DNA of 64,000 bases from SAR116 cluster alpha proteobacterium HIMB100 (lineage in GTDB: Bacteria; Pseudomonadota; Alphaproteobacteria; Puniceispirillales; Puniceispirillaceae): the NCBI GenBank assembly GCA_000238815.2, contig AFXB01000010.1, forward strand, positions 1,058,501 to 1,122,500, in the 5' to 3' direction. Each line of letters begins with the position of its first letter. Positions within the stretch are counted from its first letter, which is position 1. The notes beneath the pieces are model-generated. The model was not told the DNA's origin and made no database searches. It saw only the letters and a list, made by a program, of their open reading frames with translations. The position numbers and the translations under genes are program-made. Shown here piece after piece: positions 8,400 to 17,444 of the stretch.

Positions 8400-9848
8400 C
8401 TAGCCCTTTCGCTGCGTAAACTTCAAAAGAAATTTGACAACGTTACGGGTACGGGTACTGAACAGGCTGTCTGTAAAGTAAGCCCCGGCTGCACGTTTGG
8501 ACGCTTCGGACCAGCTCGGGTAGGGTGCGATGGTCCCGGCCATGGCCGAGATATTCATTTTCTTTGTTATGGCCAGTGCCCAGACATGGATCATCTCTCC
8601 TGCATGGGGGGCGAGGATAGACGCGCCAACTATCCGGCCCTTTTTTGTGGTGATGACGCGAATCATACCTTCAGTCCGCCGCTCTGCCCGGGCCCGGTCA
8701 TTCTCAGCCAGCTCCCAGTCGACCCGGCGCAGGCCAGCCTCTGTATAGCGGTCGACAGCTTCTGCCCAGCTCAGCCCGACGTGTCCCAATTCCGGGTCTG
8801 TGTAAGTCACCCAGGGGATTGCATCATGGTTCAGTTTGGCAGGCAGACGGAACAGCATGTTTCGAATGACGATACCTGCGTGATAGCCAGCGACATGTGT
8901 GAACTGATGCCGCCCTGCCACATCACCAATGGCAAAGATATGTTTTTGCGAGGTGCGCAGCCACTCATCTGTGGTGATGCCTTTGGCGGTATAGGCGATC
9001 CGGCCAGCATCAAGATGAAGCGATTCAATATTCGGCCGCCGCCCGATCGCAACCAAAAGATGGCTGCCTTTGACTGAATGCCCGTCTGCCAGATCAATAC
9101 AGATTTGCCCGTTTAGCTTGGAAACACTGGTGATCTGGGTATTTTCAATCAATATGATCTGCTCATCTTCAAGCCGTTTTTTCAGGCGGCTGACCAGCTC
9201 GGCATCATCACGGCCCATGATAGAAAAAGCTTCAACAACAGTTACTTTGCAGCCCAGCCGGCGATGGGCCTGAGCCATTTCAATACCAATCGGCCCGCCC
9301 CCTATAACGAGCAGATGGTCTGGTTTTTCCTGCAGCTCAAAAATGGTTTCGTTGGTATAAACGGGCACATCTGTCAGCCCTTCAATTGGCGGCGCCCAAG
9401 GGTGAGATCCTGTGGCGATCACAAAATAGCGGGCACAGATTTCGGTCGTTCCTGTTGTTGTTTCTGCAATGACTTTGTGGGCAGAGGCAAAGCGGGCTTC
9501 AGCCTGAATGACCGTTACCCCCAAATCTGTAAACCGTTCGACTGAATCATGTGGGGCAATGCCAGCAATAACATCAGCAACATGGGCTTTGACTGCGGCA
9601 AAATCGATTAATGGGTCTTCGCTTGCCGTGATCCCCATAGCCGGTGTGCCCCTGGCGGCCTTCGCGGCTTTGCCTGCTGCCAGAAGCGCTTTAGAGGGAA
9701 CACAACCAGTATTCAGGCAATCACCGCCCATTTCTGCGCGTTCCAGCAATACCACATCGGCGCCCATCTGAACTGCACCAGCCGCAACCGACAATCCGCC
9801 CGATCCCGCTCCGATAATGCAAATATCTGTGTTCAGGACGTCAGTCAT
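8400..9848 (-). CDS. Pyridine nucleotide-disulphide oxidoreductase (mercuric reductase/LPD-like)
   Basis: 482 residues from the ATG at 9848, preferred over the upstream codons to 9863 because GAGGG lies 6 bases before it. Domain order: FAD-binding [10 protein letters not shown] (11-20), redox-active CLNTGC (C44, C49), NAD(P)-binding [15 protein letters not shown]-binding AIGDV, and a C-terminal dimerisation domain. In dihydrolipoamide dehydrogenase the C-terminal active site has a His-Pro-Thr-x-x-Glu-like motif; here it reads YPSWSE, so the His is replaced by Tyr. It is thus likely not an authentic lipoamide dehydrogenase. It overlaps the TVP38 gene by 8 bp; this pair recurs in bacteria, function unknown. 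Confidence 0.85.
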   Translation of the reverse strand: MTDVLNTDICIIGAGSGGLSVAAGAVQMGADVVLLERAEMGGDCLNTGCVPSKALLAAGKAAKAARGTPAMGITASEDPLIDFAAVKAHVADVIAGIAPHDSVERFTDLGVTVIQAEARFASAHKVIAETTTGTTEICARYFVIATGSHPWAPPIEGLTDVPVYTNETIFELQEKPDHLLVIGGGPIGIEMAQAHRRLGCKVTVVEAFSIMGRDDAELVSRLKKRLEDEQIILIENTQITSVSKLNGQICIDLADGHSVKGSHLLVAIGRRPNIESLHLDAGRIAYTAKGITTDEWLRTSQKHIFAIGDVAGRHQFTHVAGYHAGIVIRNMLFRLPAKLNHDAIPWVTYTDPELGHVGLSWAEAVDRYTEAGLRRVDWELAENDRARAERRTEGMIRVITTKKGRIVGASILAPHAGEMIHVWALAITKKMNISAMAGTIAPYPSWSEASKRAAGAYFTDSLFSTRTRNVVKFLLKFTQRKG

Positions 9849-10602
9849 CTTTGCCCTCATCACCAGCCATAGCCTTTTGTCTGGCTCTTAATCTTTGCCA
9901 CAGCGCGGGCAGTAAGGACAGTGCGCCAAGTGCAAATAAAGGCGCGATGACAGCTGGTTCACGCAATACCGATAAATCAGGGCTTTGCCCGCGTGACAGC
10001 AGAATGTCAAAGCTTCTGGCCACCCACACATAAATGAATGTGCCTGGTGCAATGCCAATAAATGTGGCCAGGACATACTGATTCAGCCGCATCCCCAGCA
10101 AGGCTGGTACAATATTCACCACCCAAAACGGGGCAGCCGGAATAAGACGTAGAGCCAGCAGATAGGAAAAGGCGTTTTTCTGAAACCCTGTTTCCAATTT
10201 AGCCATGAATCCAGAGGTGCGGCGTGTTAAAAATTCATTCAGTACAGTTCGGGCTGCTATAAATACGATTGTGGCGCCAAGGGTTGCTGAACATACAATC
10301 ACCGCCGCGGCGCTCCAGCCCAGCAAGGCGCCGCCTGCAAGCGTTAAAACAGAGGCGATAGGCAGCGACAAAGCCACAGTGATGACATAAGCACAAGCGA
10401 ATATCAGAACAGATAAAAATGGGGAGGTTTCAACAAAGCTTTTCAATGTGCTGTAATTTTCGTCCAGGCGGCTGAAGGATAAAAAATTATGCGCACCGCT
10501 GAGGAAAAATAGAGCCAGCCCTGCCAGAAGGAGAACAGGAAGGGCGCGCTTGGCAAGACCAGATTTCGGGTCAGTCTTTTCCGTGTGGTGTGATGCGGTC
10601 AT
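9841..10602 (-). CDS. TVP38/TMEM64 family membrane protein
   Basis: 253 residues, five to six membrane helices. The SNARE-associated/VTT domain is recognisable: the LSLPIASVLTLAGGALLG segment (central re-entrant region), the RLIPAAPFWVVNIVPALLG segment and FIGIAPGTFIYVWVARS, which align with the DedA/TVP38 pattern. Family members are inner-membrane proteins proposed to be transporters or lipid scramblases. Translationally coupled to the downstream flavoprotein. The C-terminus is charged (GDEGKDD). Confidence 0.88.
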   Translation of the reverse strand: MTASHHTEKTDPKSGLAKRALPVLLLAGLALFFLSGAHNFLSFSRLDENYSTLKSFVETSPFLSVLIFACAYVITVALSLPIASVLTLAGGALLGWSAAAVIVCSATLGATIVFIAARTVLNEFLTRRTSGFMAKLETGFQKNAFSYLLALRLIPAAPFWVVNIVPALLGMRLNQYVLATFIGIAPGTFIYVWVARSFDILLSRGQSPDLSVLREPAVIAPLFALGALSLLPALWQRLRARQKAMAGDEGKDD

Positions 10603-10814
10603 ACCAATTCCTGTCTTGCCTTTGTTCTCAGGCTCGGATTGTCCCAGAGGAAATCAGAAGACAAGCCTTTTTTCAGCCATATTATTCTGCGTCTAATCAT
10701 CGTGTTCCCAAAACTAATGCCTAGTCTGCATAATGTTTTTACGATAGGAATAGAACGAGAATAGGCAGAATTAAGACTTTTCAGCAAGGCGCAGTTTGAC
10801 AAGAGATAACAATC

Positions 10815-10973
10815 ATGGCGGAGAAATCTGAGGCAAAACAAAACCGGCCCCGCAGCCAGTCCGAACAGGACAGACAGCAGCGCCTGAATAAGGCACTTCG
10901 CGAGAACCTTCTTAAACGAAAACAGCAGAGTCGTTCTCGGCAAAATCTGCAGCCATCAGAACAAAAATCATAA
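10815..10973 (+). CDS. Small basic conserved protein upstream of murA
   Basis: A 52-residue frame (ATG 10815, stop 10971-10973). It is highly charged: Lys/Arg/Gln rich with a central RLNKALRENLLKRKQQ segment that should form an amphipathic helix. Small proteins with this kind of Arg-rich helix lie directly upstream of murA in many alphaproteobacteria; they have no known function (recalled pattern, not searched). It ends 37 bp before murA on the same strand and is probably cotranscribed. A 114-codon frame on the opposite strand overlaps it and is judged spurious. Confidence 0.65.
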   Translation: MAEKSEAKQNRPRSQSEQDRQQRLNKALRENLLKRKQQSRSRQNLQPSEQKS

Positions 10974-11010
10974 GCGAGAAGACTTTAAAAAAAGGACAGG
11001 CAGGACAATA

Positions 11011-12267
11011 ATGGGACGTCTGGCAGTTAAGGGCGGCAATCAGCTGCATGGAGACATCATCATCAGCGGTGCTAAAAATGCGGCACTGCCTTTGTTGGCA
11101 GCAGGGCTGATGGCCAAAGGCGGTACGAGCCTGACACTGACAAATCTGCCTGACCTTGCCGATACACGTCTGATGATCCGTCTTCTTGAACAGTTGGGCA
11201 TGGATATTTACCAGCAGGCAGATACGGTGTCGATATCGGGGGCGGCCACCAATACAGACGCACCGTATGATCTGGTCAGCCAGATGCGGGCATCAATTCT
11301 TGTGATGGGTCCTTTATTGGCCAGGTATGGCGAGGCGCGCGTATCTCTGCCCGGCGGTTGTGCCATTGGCTCACGGCCAGTTGATCTGCATATACGTGCA
11401 TTGCAAAAGCTGGGCGCGGTTGTTGAACTGGCAGATGGTTATGTTCAGGCACGCACGCCAAACGGGCTTAAAGGTGATAAAATCATCTTTCCGTTTGTAT
11501 CTGTCGGGGCGACGGAAAATGCGATGATGGCGGCTTGCCTTGCTTCTGGCACGACCCAGTTGATAAATGCTGCGCGCGAACCTGAAATTGTAGATTTGGC
11601 GGCTTGCCTGTCTGCAATGGGGGCCAAAATTTCCGGGGCGGGAAGTGACATTATTACGATTGAAGGTGTTGCTGCCCTGACCTCTGCCCAACATCCGGTG
11701 GTCGCTGATCGGGTTGAGGCCGGAAGCTATGCCATGGCGGTGGCCATGACGGGTGGTGAGTTATGTTTAAAACATATGGTGCCGGCGCATCTGGATTCTC
11801 TTTTTGAAGTGATGACACAAGCCGGTATACATATTGACGTCGGCCAGGACGAGGTGCGGGTGTCCAGTACCGGCAGCTATCGCGGAGTTGATATTGAAAC
11901 CCAGCCCTACCCTGGTTTCCCGACAGATCTGCAGGCCCAGTTTATGGCCATGATGTGCCGGGCTGATGGCCTGTCAAAAATATCTGAGACCATATTTGAA
12001 AACCGCTTCATGCATGTTCCTGAGCTGGTCAGAATGGGCGCAGATATTCAGGTTGAAGGACGCATCGCGCTTGTTAAAGGTAAGCCTTCATTATTATCTG
12101 CACCGGTCAGGGCAACTGATCTGCGGGCATCAGTCAGTCTGGTCCTGGCTGCATTGGCGGCTGAAGGACGTTCTGTGATCAGCGATATTTATCATCTGGA
12201 CAGAGGCTACGCCTCATTAGACAGCAAGCTCGGCAATTGCGGTGCTGACCTTGAACGGTTGGATTGA
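11011..12267 (+). CDS. murA: UDP-N-acetylglucosamine 1-carboxyvinyltransferase
   Basis: 418 residues, the family norm. MurA transfers enolpyruvate from PEP to UDP-GlcNAc, the first committed step of peptidoglycan synthesis in the cytoplasm. K22 and N23 (SGAKNAALP) bind substrate; the loop Cys that attacks PEP is C117 in [14 protein letters not shown], so the enzyme should be fosfomycin-sensitive; [13 protein letters not shown] holds the catalytic Asp. It heads a run with DUF2948, hisG, UPF0262, phosphatase, infA, maf, RNase and yacG, typical of alphaproteobacteria. Confidence 0.98.
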   Translation: MGRLAVKGGNQLHGDIIISGAKNAALPLLAAGLMAKGGTSLTLTNLPDLADTRLMIRLLEQLGMDIYQQADTVSISGAATNTDAPYDLVSQMRASILVMGPLLARYGEARVSLPGGCAIGSRPVDLHIRALQKLGAVVELADGYVQARTPNGLKGDKIIFPFVSVGATENAMMAACLASGTTQLINAAREPEIVDLAACLSAMGAKISGAGSDIITIEGVAALTSAQHPVVADRVEAGSYAMAVAMTGGELCLKHMVPAHLDSLFEVMTQAGIHIDVGQDEVRVSSTGSYRGVDIETQPYPGFPTDLQAQFMAMMCRADGLSKISETIFENRFMHVPELVRMGADIQVEGRIALVKGKPSLLSAPVRATDLRASVSLVLAALAAEGRSVISDIYHLDRGYASLDSKLGNCGADLERLD

Positions 12268-12291
12268 TGTGTGTGGGAGCCATTCTGGCGG

Positions 12292-12726
12292 ATGACAAAT
12301 CATAACAAGCTGAAACTCAAAGCGGTAGCTGCTGAAGATATCGAGGTCTTATCAGCCTTGCTGCAAGACAGTTTGGTTGCCGCGCCCGACATCCGGTTTT
12401 TGGAAGATGAATCAAGTTTAATGATGGTGCTGAACCGCTATTGCTGGGAGCGGGATTCTGAAGAGTCCCAAACACAGCCGCTACGCTGTATGTGCGGGCT
12501 GAAGGTGACATCTGTCAGTGAGATTAAGCAGCGTGGCCTGTCTGGCCAGGCAAACCAATTTTACAACTTATTATCAGTAACCTATGAACAGGCAACAAAA
12601 AGACTGACATTCACCTTTTCTGAGGGATGTGGTATAAGGCTCGTCGTGGACAGGTTGGCGGTTCTTGTGCAGGATGTTGCAGACCCGCATCCTGGCTTTG
12701 CCCGGCCGCAACATGATGACGGCTAA
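12292..12726 (+). CDS. DUF2948 family protein
   Basis: 144 residues from ATG 12292 (a GTG at 12271 would add seven). It matches the DUF2948 proteins that follow murA in alphaproteobacteria: the LKLKAVAAEDIEVLSALLQDSLVA opening, the FLEDESSLMMVLNRYCWE segment and a C-terminal LVVDRLAVLVQDVADPHP. Soluble, no membrane segment. Function unknown. Position between murA and hisG is conserved in the class, which supports the call. Confidence 0.85.
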   Translation: MTNHNKLKLKAVAAEDIEVLSALLQDSLVAAPDIRFLEDESSLMMVLNRYCWERDSEESQTQPLRCMCGLKVTSVSEIKQRGLSGQANQFYNLLSVTYEQATKRLTFTFSEGCGIRLVVDRLAVLVQDVADPHPGFARPQHDDG

Positions 12727-12762
12727 ACAGGTAATGCGACCAGATGAAATGAGGCCCTGAAC

Positions 12763-13440
12763 GTGGCGGTACAAACTGACAAACAAAAGCTGATCTTGGC
12801 TGTGCCGAAAGGGCGTATTCTGGACCAACTGATGCCGATTTTTCAGCAGACAGGTCTTCAGCCGGAATCTGCCTTTTTTGATGCTGCGGACAGGCGGCTC
12901 AGATTTGCGACCAATTATGAAGATGTTGACGTTATTCGTGTGCGCAGCTTTGATGTGGCCACTTTCCTCGCTTATGGCGCAGCTCATCTGGGTGTGGCCG
13001 GTTCAGACGTGTTAGCTGAATTTGATCATCCTGAAATATATACGCCTGTGGATTTGGGTATTGGTCACTGCCGGATGGTGGTGGCTTGCCCTGCCGAACT
13101 GGCTGAACGTGATGACCCGCGCACCTGGTCTCATGTACGGGTTGCCACAAAATATCCCAACCTGACCAAAACCTATTTTGCTGCTCGCGGTGTTCAGGCT
13201 GAATGTATCAAACTAAATGGTGCGATGGAGCTGGCGCCATCAATGGGGCTGTGCAGGCGGATTGTGGATTTGGTTGAAACAGGATCAACCTTAATCGCAA
13301 ATGGCCTTGTTGAGCTTGAGACCATCTGTGCTGTCAGCTCTCGATTAGCGGTCAACCGGTCAGCCTGGAAACAGCACCCAGAGCAGATCGACCAATGGAT
13401 AAACCGCTTCAGAACTGCTGTATCAGCTGCCGCAGAATAG
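12763..13440 (+). CDS. hisG: ATP phosphoribosyltransferase, short form
   Basis: 225 residues from GTG 12763, with GAGG about eight bases upstream. HisG condenses ATP and PRPP in the first step of histidine synthesis. Seen: LAVPKGRILDQLMPIF at the N-terminus, VIRVRSFDVATFLAYGAAHLGVAGSD, and the PRPP-binding IVDLVETGSTLIANGLVE. The C-terminal regulatory ACT-like domain is absent, so this is the short form that works with HisZ in a hetero-octamer; hisZ is not in the window. The usual following gene, hisD, is missing: UPF0262 starts 68 bp downstream. Confidence 0.95.
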   Translation: MAVQTDKQKLILAVPKGRILDQLMPIFQQTGLQPESAFFDAADRRLRFATNYEDVDVIRVRSFDVATFLAYGAAHLGVAGSDVLAEFDHPEIYTPVDLGIGHCRMVVACPAELAERDDPRTWSHVRVATKYPNLTKTYFAARGVQAECIKLNGAMELAPSMGLCRRIVDLVETGSTLIANGLVELETICAVSSRLAVNRSAWKQHPEQIDQWINRFRTAVSAAAE

Positions 13441-13508
13441 CTGGCGGATATCATGCTTGTTTGGTGTGTCGTTAACCGGACAATAAAAAAAGGCCGAATG
13501 CTGCGACT

Positions 13509-13979
13509 ATGACTGATAAGCTGGTGTATATTCATATTGAACAGGACAGTTCCAATCGGGTATCGCCAGAACGGCTGCATGAACAGGAAGTCGCTATTTA
13601 TGATTTGCTGGATGAAAATCAGTTCAATGTGATTGCCCAAACCGGCCCCTATCATTTGTATCTGAAAACAGATTTACGGCATATTTACTTTGACGTTCGC
13701 GATCAGCATGAAGCAGCGCTCAGCGGGTTTGTTATGGCTCTGGGGCCTTTCCGCCGGATTATGCGTGATTACCATATGGTCTGTACCAGCTATTATGATG
13801 CGATCCGCACAAAATCACCGTCTCAGATTCAGGCGATAGATATGGGACGCCGGGGCTTACATAATGAGGGGGCTGACCTGTTGAAACAACGGCTGGAAAA
13901 CTATGTTAATGTTGACGGCCCGACAGCGCGCCGCCTGTTCACATTGATCTATGTGATGACATCAAAGGGGGAAAAATGA
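13509..13979 (+). CDS. UPF0262 family protein
   Basis: 156 residues. Matches the alphaproteobacterial UPF0262 family: VYIHIEQDSSNRVSPERLHEQEVAIYDLL at the N-terminus, LRHIYFDVRD, the ALGPFRRIMRDYHMVCTSYYDAIRT core and IQAIDMGRRGLHNEGADLL. No signal or membrane segment. Function unknown; it is nearly always beside the phosphatase gene that follows and overlaps its start by 4 bp (ATGA), implying translational coupling. Confidence 0.93.
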   Translation: MTDKLVYIHIEQDSSNRVSPERLHEQEVAIYDLLDENQFNVIAQTGPYHLYLKTDLRHIYFDVRDQHEAALSGFVMALGPFRRIMRDYHMVCTSYYDAIRTKSPSQIQAIDMGRRGLHNEGADLLKQRLENYVNVDGPTARRLFTLIYVMTSKGEK

Positions 13980-14416
13980 CGTCTGCTGCACTGCCGATCT
14001 TATTTGCCTGTACGCAAAATGCTGTTCGGTCTGTTATGGCCAAAGCGTTATACGAAAAAAGACTGTTGTCTGCAGGCAGGCCAGCGGTTTCCTGCGGCGT
14101 TATTGAAGGACCGCTTGATGGGTTTGTGGTGTCAGTTCTTGCAGAAGCGGGTATCGATGTCAGCGAACATGAGGCACAGGTGTTTGATGTCCTTGATCCC
14201 GGAGAATTTGATCTGATCATTTCGTTCTCAAGAGAGGCTGAGGACAAAGCCCGAAGGTGGGCAAAGCCAGACTGCAAGGCTGCGTTCTGGGATGTCCGCC
14301 CGCCACAAGTCAGCGAGCGTTCACGCGAAGAGACTTTGGACAGCTATCGGCAGATAAGAGATGAGATAGATGCGCGTCTGACAGAATTTTTCAGGGAAAA
14401 TATGCAAAAAACTTGA
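13976..14416 (+). CDS. Low-molecular-weight protein-tyrosine-phosphatase-like/arsenate reductase-fold protein
   Basis: 146 residues. The P-loop C12-T-Q-N-A-V-R18 fits the C-x5-R signature of low-molecular-weight phosphatases. The WDVRPP segment near residue 100 is where the general-acid Asp lies. In alphaproteobacteria this gene sits between UPF0262 and infA. The substrate is not established; arsenate reduction would need additional cysteines that are not obvious (only C41 and C97 besides the nucleophile). Coupled by ATGA to UPF0262. Confidence 0.88.
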   Translation: MTSAALPILFACTQNAVRSVMAKALYEKRLLSAGRPAVSCGVIEGPLDGFVVSVLAEAGIDVSEHEAQVFDVLDPGEFDLIISFSREAEDKARRWAKPDCKAAFWDVRPPQVSERSREETLDSYRQIRDEIDARLTEFFRENMQKT

Positions 14417-14481
14417 CCTTTTGTTCAAAAATGACCAACACTGTCAGGCACATAAAAGGACAGAGATAAGGATTTTACTGT

Positions 14482-14700
14482 ATGGCCAAGGAAGGCGTCA
14501 TTGAATTTTCCGGCACGGTTGCCGAATTGCTGCCAAACGCGATGTTTCGCGTGAAGCTCGATAATGATCATGAAGTGCTTGCCCACACAAGCGGCAAAAT
14601 GCGGAAGAACAGGATCCGCGTGCTGGCAGGTGACAGGGTAAATGTTGAAATGACCCCTTATGATCTGACCAAGGGGCGTATCACATTCCGGTTCAAGTAA
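14482..14700 (+). CDS. infA: Translation initiation factor IF-1
   Basis: 72 residues, exactly the family length, a single S1/OB fold. [19 protein letters not shown] opens the protein, with [30 protein letters not shown] and the C-terminal GRITFRFK, all canonical. IF-1 occupies the ribosomal A site during initiation. AAGGA precedes the ATG by about ten bases. The conserved neighbour order with maf downstream supports the call. Confidence 0.98.
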   Translation: MAKEGVIEFSGTVAELLPNAMFRVKLDNDHEVLAHTSGKMRKNRIRVLAGDRVNVEMTPYDLTKGRITFRFK

Positions 14701-14732
14701 CCTTTGACAGGTGAAAGGCCCGAAAAAAGGCC

Positions 14733-15344
14733 ATGAAAAGCTATTTTACGCCGCCACCTCACCACCATCTTATCCTTGCCTCGCAATCCCCACGACGCAA
14801 ACAGCTTCTGGCTGACGCAGGGATTGCGGTTCAGCAGATCATAGCTGCAGATATTGACGAGACGCCTGCGCAAGCTGAATTGCCTGTGCCCTATGCGTTA
14901 CGTATGGCCCGGCAAAAAGCAGAAGTTATTACAGCAATTACAACAGGACAGTTTGTTTTGGCTGCTGACACAGTTGTGGCCTGCGGACGGCGAATATTGC
15001 CGAAAGCAGAAACAGCTGAACAGGCGTTGGCATGTCTTGATTTATTATCTGGCCGGGCGCACCGGGTTTATGGCGGGATTTGCTTATGCCTGCCAAATGG
15101 CGACGTGCGGACCAGACTGTCAGTCAGTCAGGTGAAGTTCAGAGTTCTGGATAAAACAGATAAACAGGCCTATCTAGACAGTGGTGAATGGCAAGGTAAA
15201 GCCGGGGGCTATGCCATTCAGAGCCGTGCAGGCCTGTATATCCGCCAGATTACGGGCTCATATTCAAATATTGTTGGGCTGGATATGCATCAAGTTGCCG
15301 GATTGCTTATGGGGGCGGGATTTACATATGCAGATGCTGGCTGA
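14733..15344 (+). CDS. maf: Maf-like nucleoside triphosphate pyrophosphatase
   Basis: 203 residues. Maf proteins hydrolyse dTTP/UTP or modified nucleotides to monophosphates. Conserved segments: LASQSPRRKQLL near residue 16 (phosphate binding), FVLAADTVV (catalytic Asp), LSGRAHRVYGG, and GKAGGYAIQSRAGLYI (Lys and acidic pocket). The Ile/Gln around AIQ suggests the dTTP/UTP (YhdE) subgroup, with modest confidence. Its last 17 bases overlap the ATG chosen for the RNase gene. Confidence 0.95.
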   Translation: MKSYFTPPPHHHLILASQSPRRKQLLADAGIAVQQIIAADIDETPAQAELPVPYALRMARQKAEVITAITTGQFVLAADTVVACGRRILPKAETAEQALACLDLLSGRAHRVYGGICLCLPNGDVRTRLSVSQVKFRVLDKTDKQAYLDSGEWQGKAGGYAIQSRAGLYIRQITGSYSNIVGLDMHQVAGLLMGAGFTYADAG

Positions 15345-16455
15345 TGGTCTGTTTCTTGATTGTCTGGATCATCCGCGCCTGATTGCGGCTGCTTTTGATA
15401 ACAGAGTGATTGATTTATGGGCTGAACAGGACAGCGGTGAGCGGCTGGGCGCGGTGCATCTGGCGCGTGTCACAGGCCGGTTTGCACAGCATAATCGCCT
15501 GACCGGACAGTTGTCGTCTGGTGCATCTGTAAGCTGGCCTATCAAGGGCAAGGCCAAAATAGCCGAAGGCCAGTTGGTGCCGGTTACCCTCATAGCAGCA
15601 GCCCGGCAGGACAAACCTCTACAGGCGGTCGGCGGCATTGAATTAGCCGGCCGATTGTCTGTTTTGCGCTGGCAGGGCGAAAAGCAGGGGCAGGTTTATT
15701 TGAGCCGGAAGGCGGGTAAGCTGCGCTCACATGACGATCAGATCACAAAATTAACACAGCTCTGTCAGCATACTGGTGTGCTGGAGGCAGGCTTTGACGT
15801 GGTGATTAGGCGTTCGGCTTTTGCTTTAGGCCAGCAGCTGGATGAGGCAGTATTAGCCCTTATCAGGGACGAGGTTACAGGGCTGCTGGCAGGCTGGTCG
15901 GAACAGGCAGACAAGCCAGGTGAGCTGAGCGGGCAAGCACAAGCACGACTGATTTACCCGGGCCCTTTGCTTCACCGCCGGCTGAAATTCTTATATCCAG
16001 AATTACCTTTACGCCAATTGGGGGAAAATGACTGGCAGATTGTGCATGCAGCTTATGATGCAGCTGTTCAGCCCCGATATGAAAGCCGCCAGGGTGCTGT
16101 ATTCTGGATAGAGCAGACAAGAGCGGCTGTGATGGTGGATATTGACAGCGCCGCCAGTAAATTAGCCCCAGACAGGCTTTGTCAGCTTATCTTGCCTGAG
16201 TTGTTTACACAGATAAGTTTACGCAGGCTTTCGGGTAAAATTCTTGTTGACCTGCCATATATTGCAAAAAATAAGCGCAGCGCTGTTCTGGCAGAAATTG
16301 ATCAGCTGGCGCGGTTTGATCCCCGTTATCCTGAATGTTTTGGCTTTACGCGATCTGGCCTTTTGGAATTGTCTGTTCGGCATGGCCGCCCTGTTCTTGA
16401 CAAAGATCACGCGCTTCAGGCAGTGATAGAACAGGCGGCCAGAAGTGGGGAGTGA
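15328..16455 (+). CDS. Short ribonuclease E/G family protein
   Basis: 375 residues from ATG 15328, chosen for the strong GGGGGCGGGA site seven bases upstream; the frame opens earlier inside maf. RNase E/G enzymes process rRNA and decay mRNA. The N-terminal part contains an S1-like segment ([14 protein letters not shown] on), and the catalytic domain ends with VMVDIDSA and LVDLPYI, which align with the metal-binding DxN and second Asp of the family; the usual Asn is Asp here. It is shorter than E. coli RNase G (489) and lacks the Zn-link cysteines. Position between maf and yacG is conserved in alphaproteobacteria. Confidence 0.85.
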   Translation: MQMLADGLFLDCLDHPRLIAAAFDNRVIDLWAEQDSGERLGAVHLARVTGRFAQHNRLTGQLSSGASVSWPIKGKAKIAEGQLVPVTLIAAARQDKPLQAVGGIELAGRLSVLRWQGEKQGQVYLSRKAGKLRSHDDQITKLTQLCQHTGVLEAGFDVVIRRSAFALGQQLDEAVLALIRDEVTGLLAGWSEQADKPGELSGQAQARLIYPGPLLHRRLKFLYPELPLRQLGENDWQIVHAAYDAAVQPRYESRQGAVFWIEQTRAAVMVDIDSAASKLAPDRLCQLILPELFTQISLRRLSGKILVDLPYIAKNKRSAVLAEIDQLARFDPRYPECFGFTRSGLLELSVRHGRPVLDKDHALQAVIEQAARSGE

Positions 16456-16709
16456 TGAGCGATAAAGCCTCACATCTGAAAATTGTTAAAGGCGGGGCAC
16501 AGACAGTCCCATGCCCGATATGCGACAAACCCGCAAATGTGCCGCATACGCCATTTTGCTCGCGTCGCTGTGCTCAGCTTGATCTGGGTAAATGGTTAAC
16601 CGGCGATTATGCTATCCCGGCTCATGAAGCCATGGATGACAGTGATGTTGAGATGCTGTTGGCTGCCCATGAAGCAGACACAAATGATGAGAGTAATCAG
16701 GATAGCTGA
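16455..16709 (+). CDS. yacG: DNA gyrase inhibitor YacG-like zinc protein
   Basis: 84 residues, starting at ATG 16455 which overlaps the RNase stop by one base. The zinc site C20-x2-C23-x11-C35-x3-C39 (CPICDKP then [15 protein letters not shown]) is the YacG signature, and [11 protein letters not shown] follows as in the family. The E. coli protein binds GyrB and inhibits gyrase. The C-terminus is acidic and probably unstructured. Last gene before the terminator and tRNA-Phe. Confidence 0.95.
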   Translation: MSDKASHLKIVKGGAQTVPCPICDKPANVPHTPFCSRRCAQLDLGKWLTGDYAIPAHEAMDDSDVEMLLAAHEADTNDESNQDS

Positions 16710-16827
16710 GGACAGTCTGGTACTGCTTGTAATCCCGGTCAGAACAGGCTGTTTTGGGGCTGGACAGAGTGGGATGATATGGGTATAAACGCTAAATCTT
16801 CAGCCGTATAGGATCAGGTAAGGTGAT

Positions 16828-16847
16828 GGCCGCAACGGCCTTTTTTT
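16828..16847 (+). terminator. Rho-independent terminator between yacG and tRNA-Phe
   Basis: GGCCG (16828-16832), loop CAA, CGGCC (16836-16840), then seven Ts (16841-16847). A textbook intrinsic terminator ending the murA-to-yacG transcripts, about 120 bp after yacG. Confidence 0.9.
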
Positions 16848-16878
16848 ACTGTCTGATGAGAATAAGATGGCTTTAGAC

Positions 16879-16954
16879 GCCCAGGTAGCTCAGTTGGTAG
16901 AGCAGTGGACTGAAAATCCTCGTGTCGGTGGTTCGAATCCGCCCCTGGGCACCA
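16879..16954 (+). tRNA. tRNA-Phe (anticodon GAA)
   Basis: 76 nt: acceptor GCCCAGG/CCTGGGC, D-stem GCTC/GAGC, anticodon loop CTGAAAA giving GAA, T-arm GGTGG-TTCGAAT-CCGCC, A73 and encoded CCA. The AT-rich glycan island starts immediately after its 3' end; no second copy of the 3' end was seen in this window. Confidence 0.98.
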
Positions 16955-17444
16955 TCCTTCATGAGATAGTTGATAGGTGCTGCCTTACGTTGGCCGCTAG
17001 TATTTTCAATAACCAAGAAGTCAAATGAATTGTAAGTGCTCTGTAAAAAGTGCTAACGAACCTACAATACATAGTTGTAATCCTCTGAACATATTCAGGT
17101 CTATGGGGAGAATAGGACTGTGTACAAACTGTCCGGATTTATTGTCCTGGTATAGAACTTTTGGAAATCATGACTAAAGTTGTTCAATTTCGAAACTCAC
17201 TCAGCAAACTCAACTTGCTGGGCATGCCCTCTTTTCATTCGCTTTTTCCAATTAAAGACGCATACCTATCGACTACTGGAAATGTTAATTGATAATAATT
17301 AAAAAAAACGACCTACTTAAACACTATTGACATTACTCTTAAAGGTATTGTTCCCGTTTGATTGATCGCGAAAGCGATACAAAACATACATCTATTCTAT
17401 ATTTTTAAGTGAAATAATTTCTTTGGTAAATTGGAAAAAAATCT
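16955..17444. other. Gene-free 490-bp gap after tRNA-Phe
   Basis: AT-rich, no convincing frame on either strand, no recognisable RNA or insertion sequence. It marks the switch from the core block to the glycan island. Confidence 0.6.

Noticed and set aside
8343-9077. A long plus-strand frame opposite the flavoprotein gene
   Set aside because: It mirrors the GC-rich codons of a well-supported gene and reads as Cys/Pro/His-rich noise.
10599-10943. A 114-codon minus-strand frame before the TVP38 gene
   Set aside because: It is antisense to the 52-residue basic protein upstream of murA, has an unnatural composition and no recognisable domain.
17327-17332. TTGACA as a -35 box after tRNA-Phe
   Set aside because: No -10-like hexamer lies at 16-18 bp downstream.
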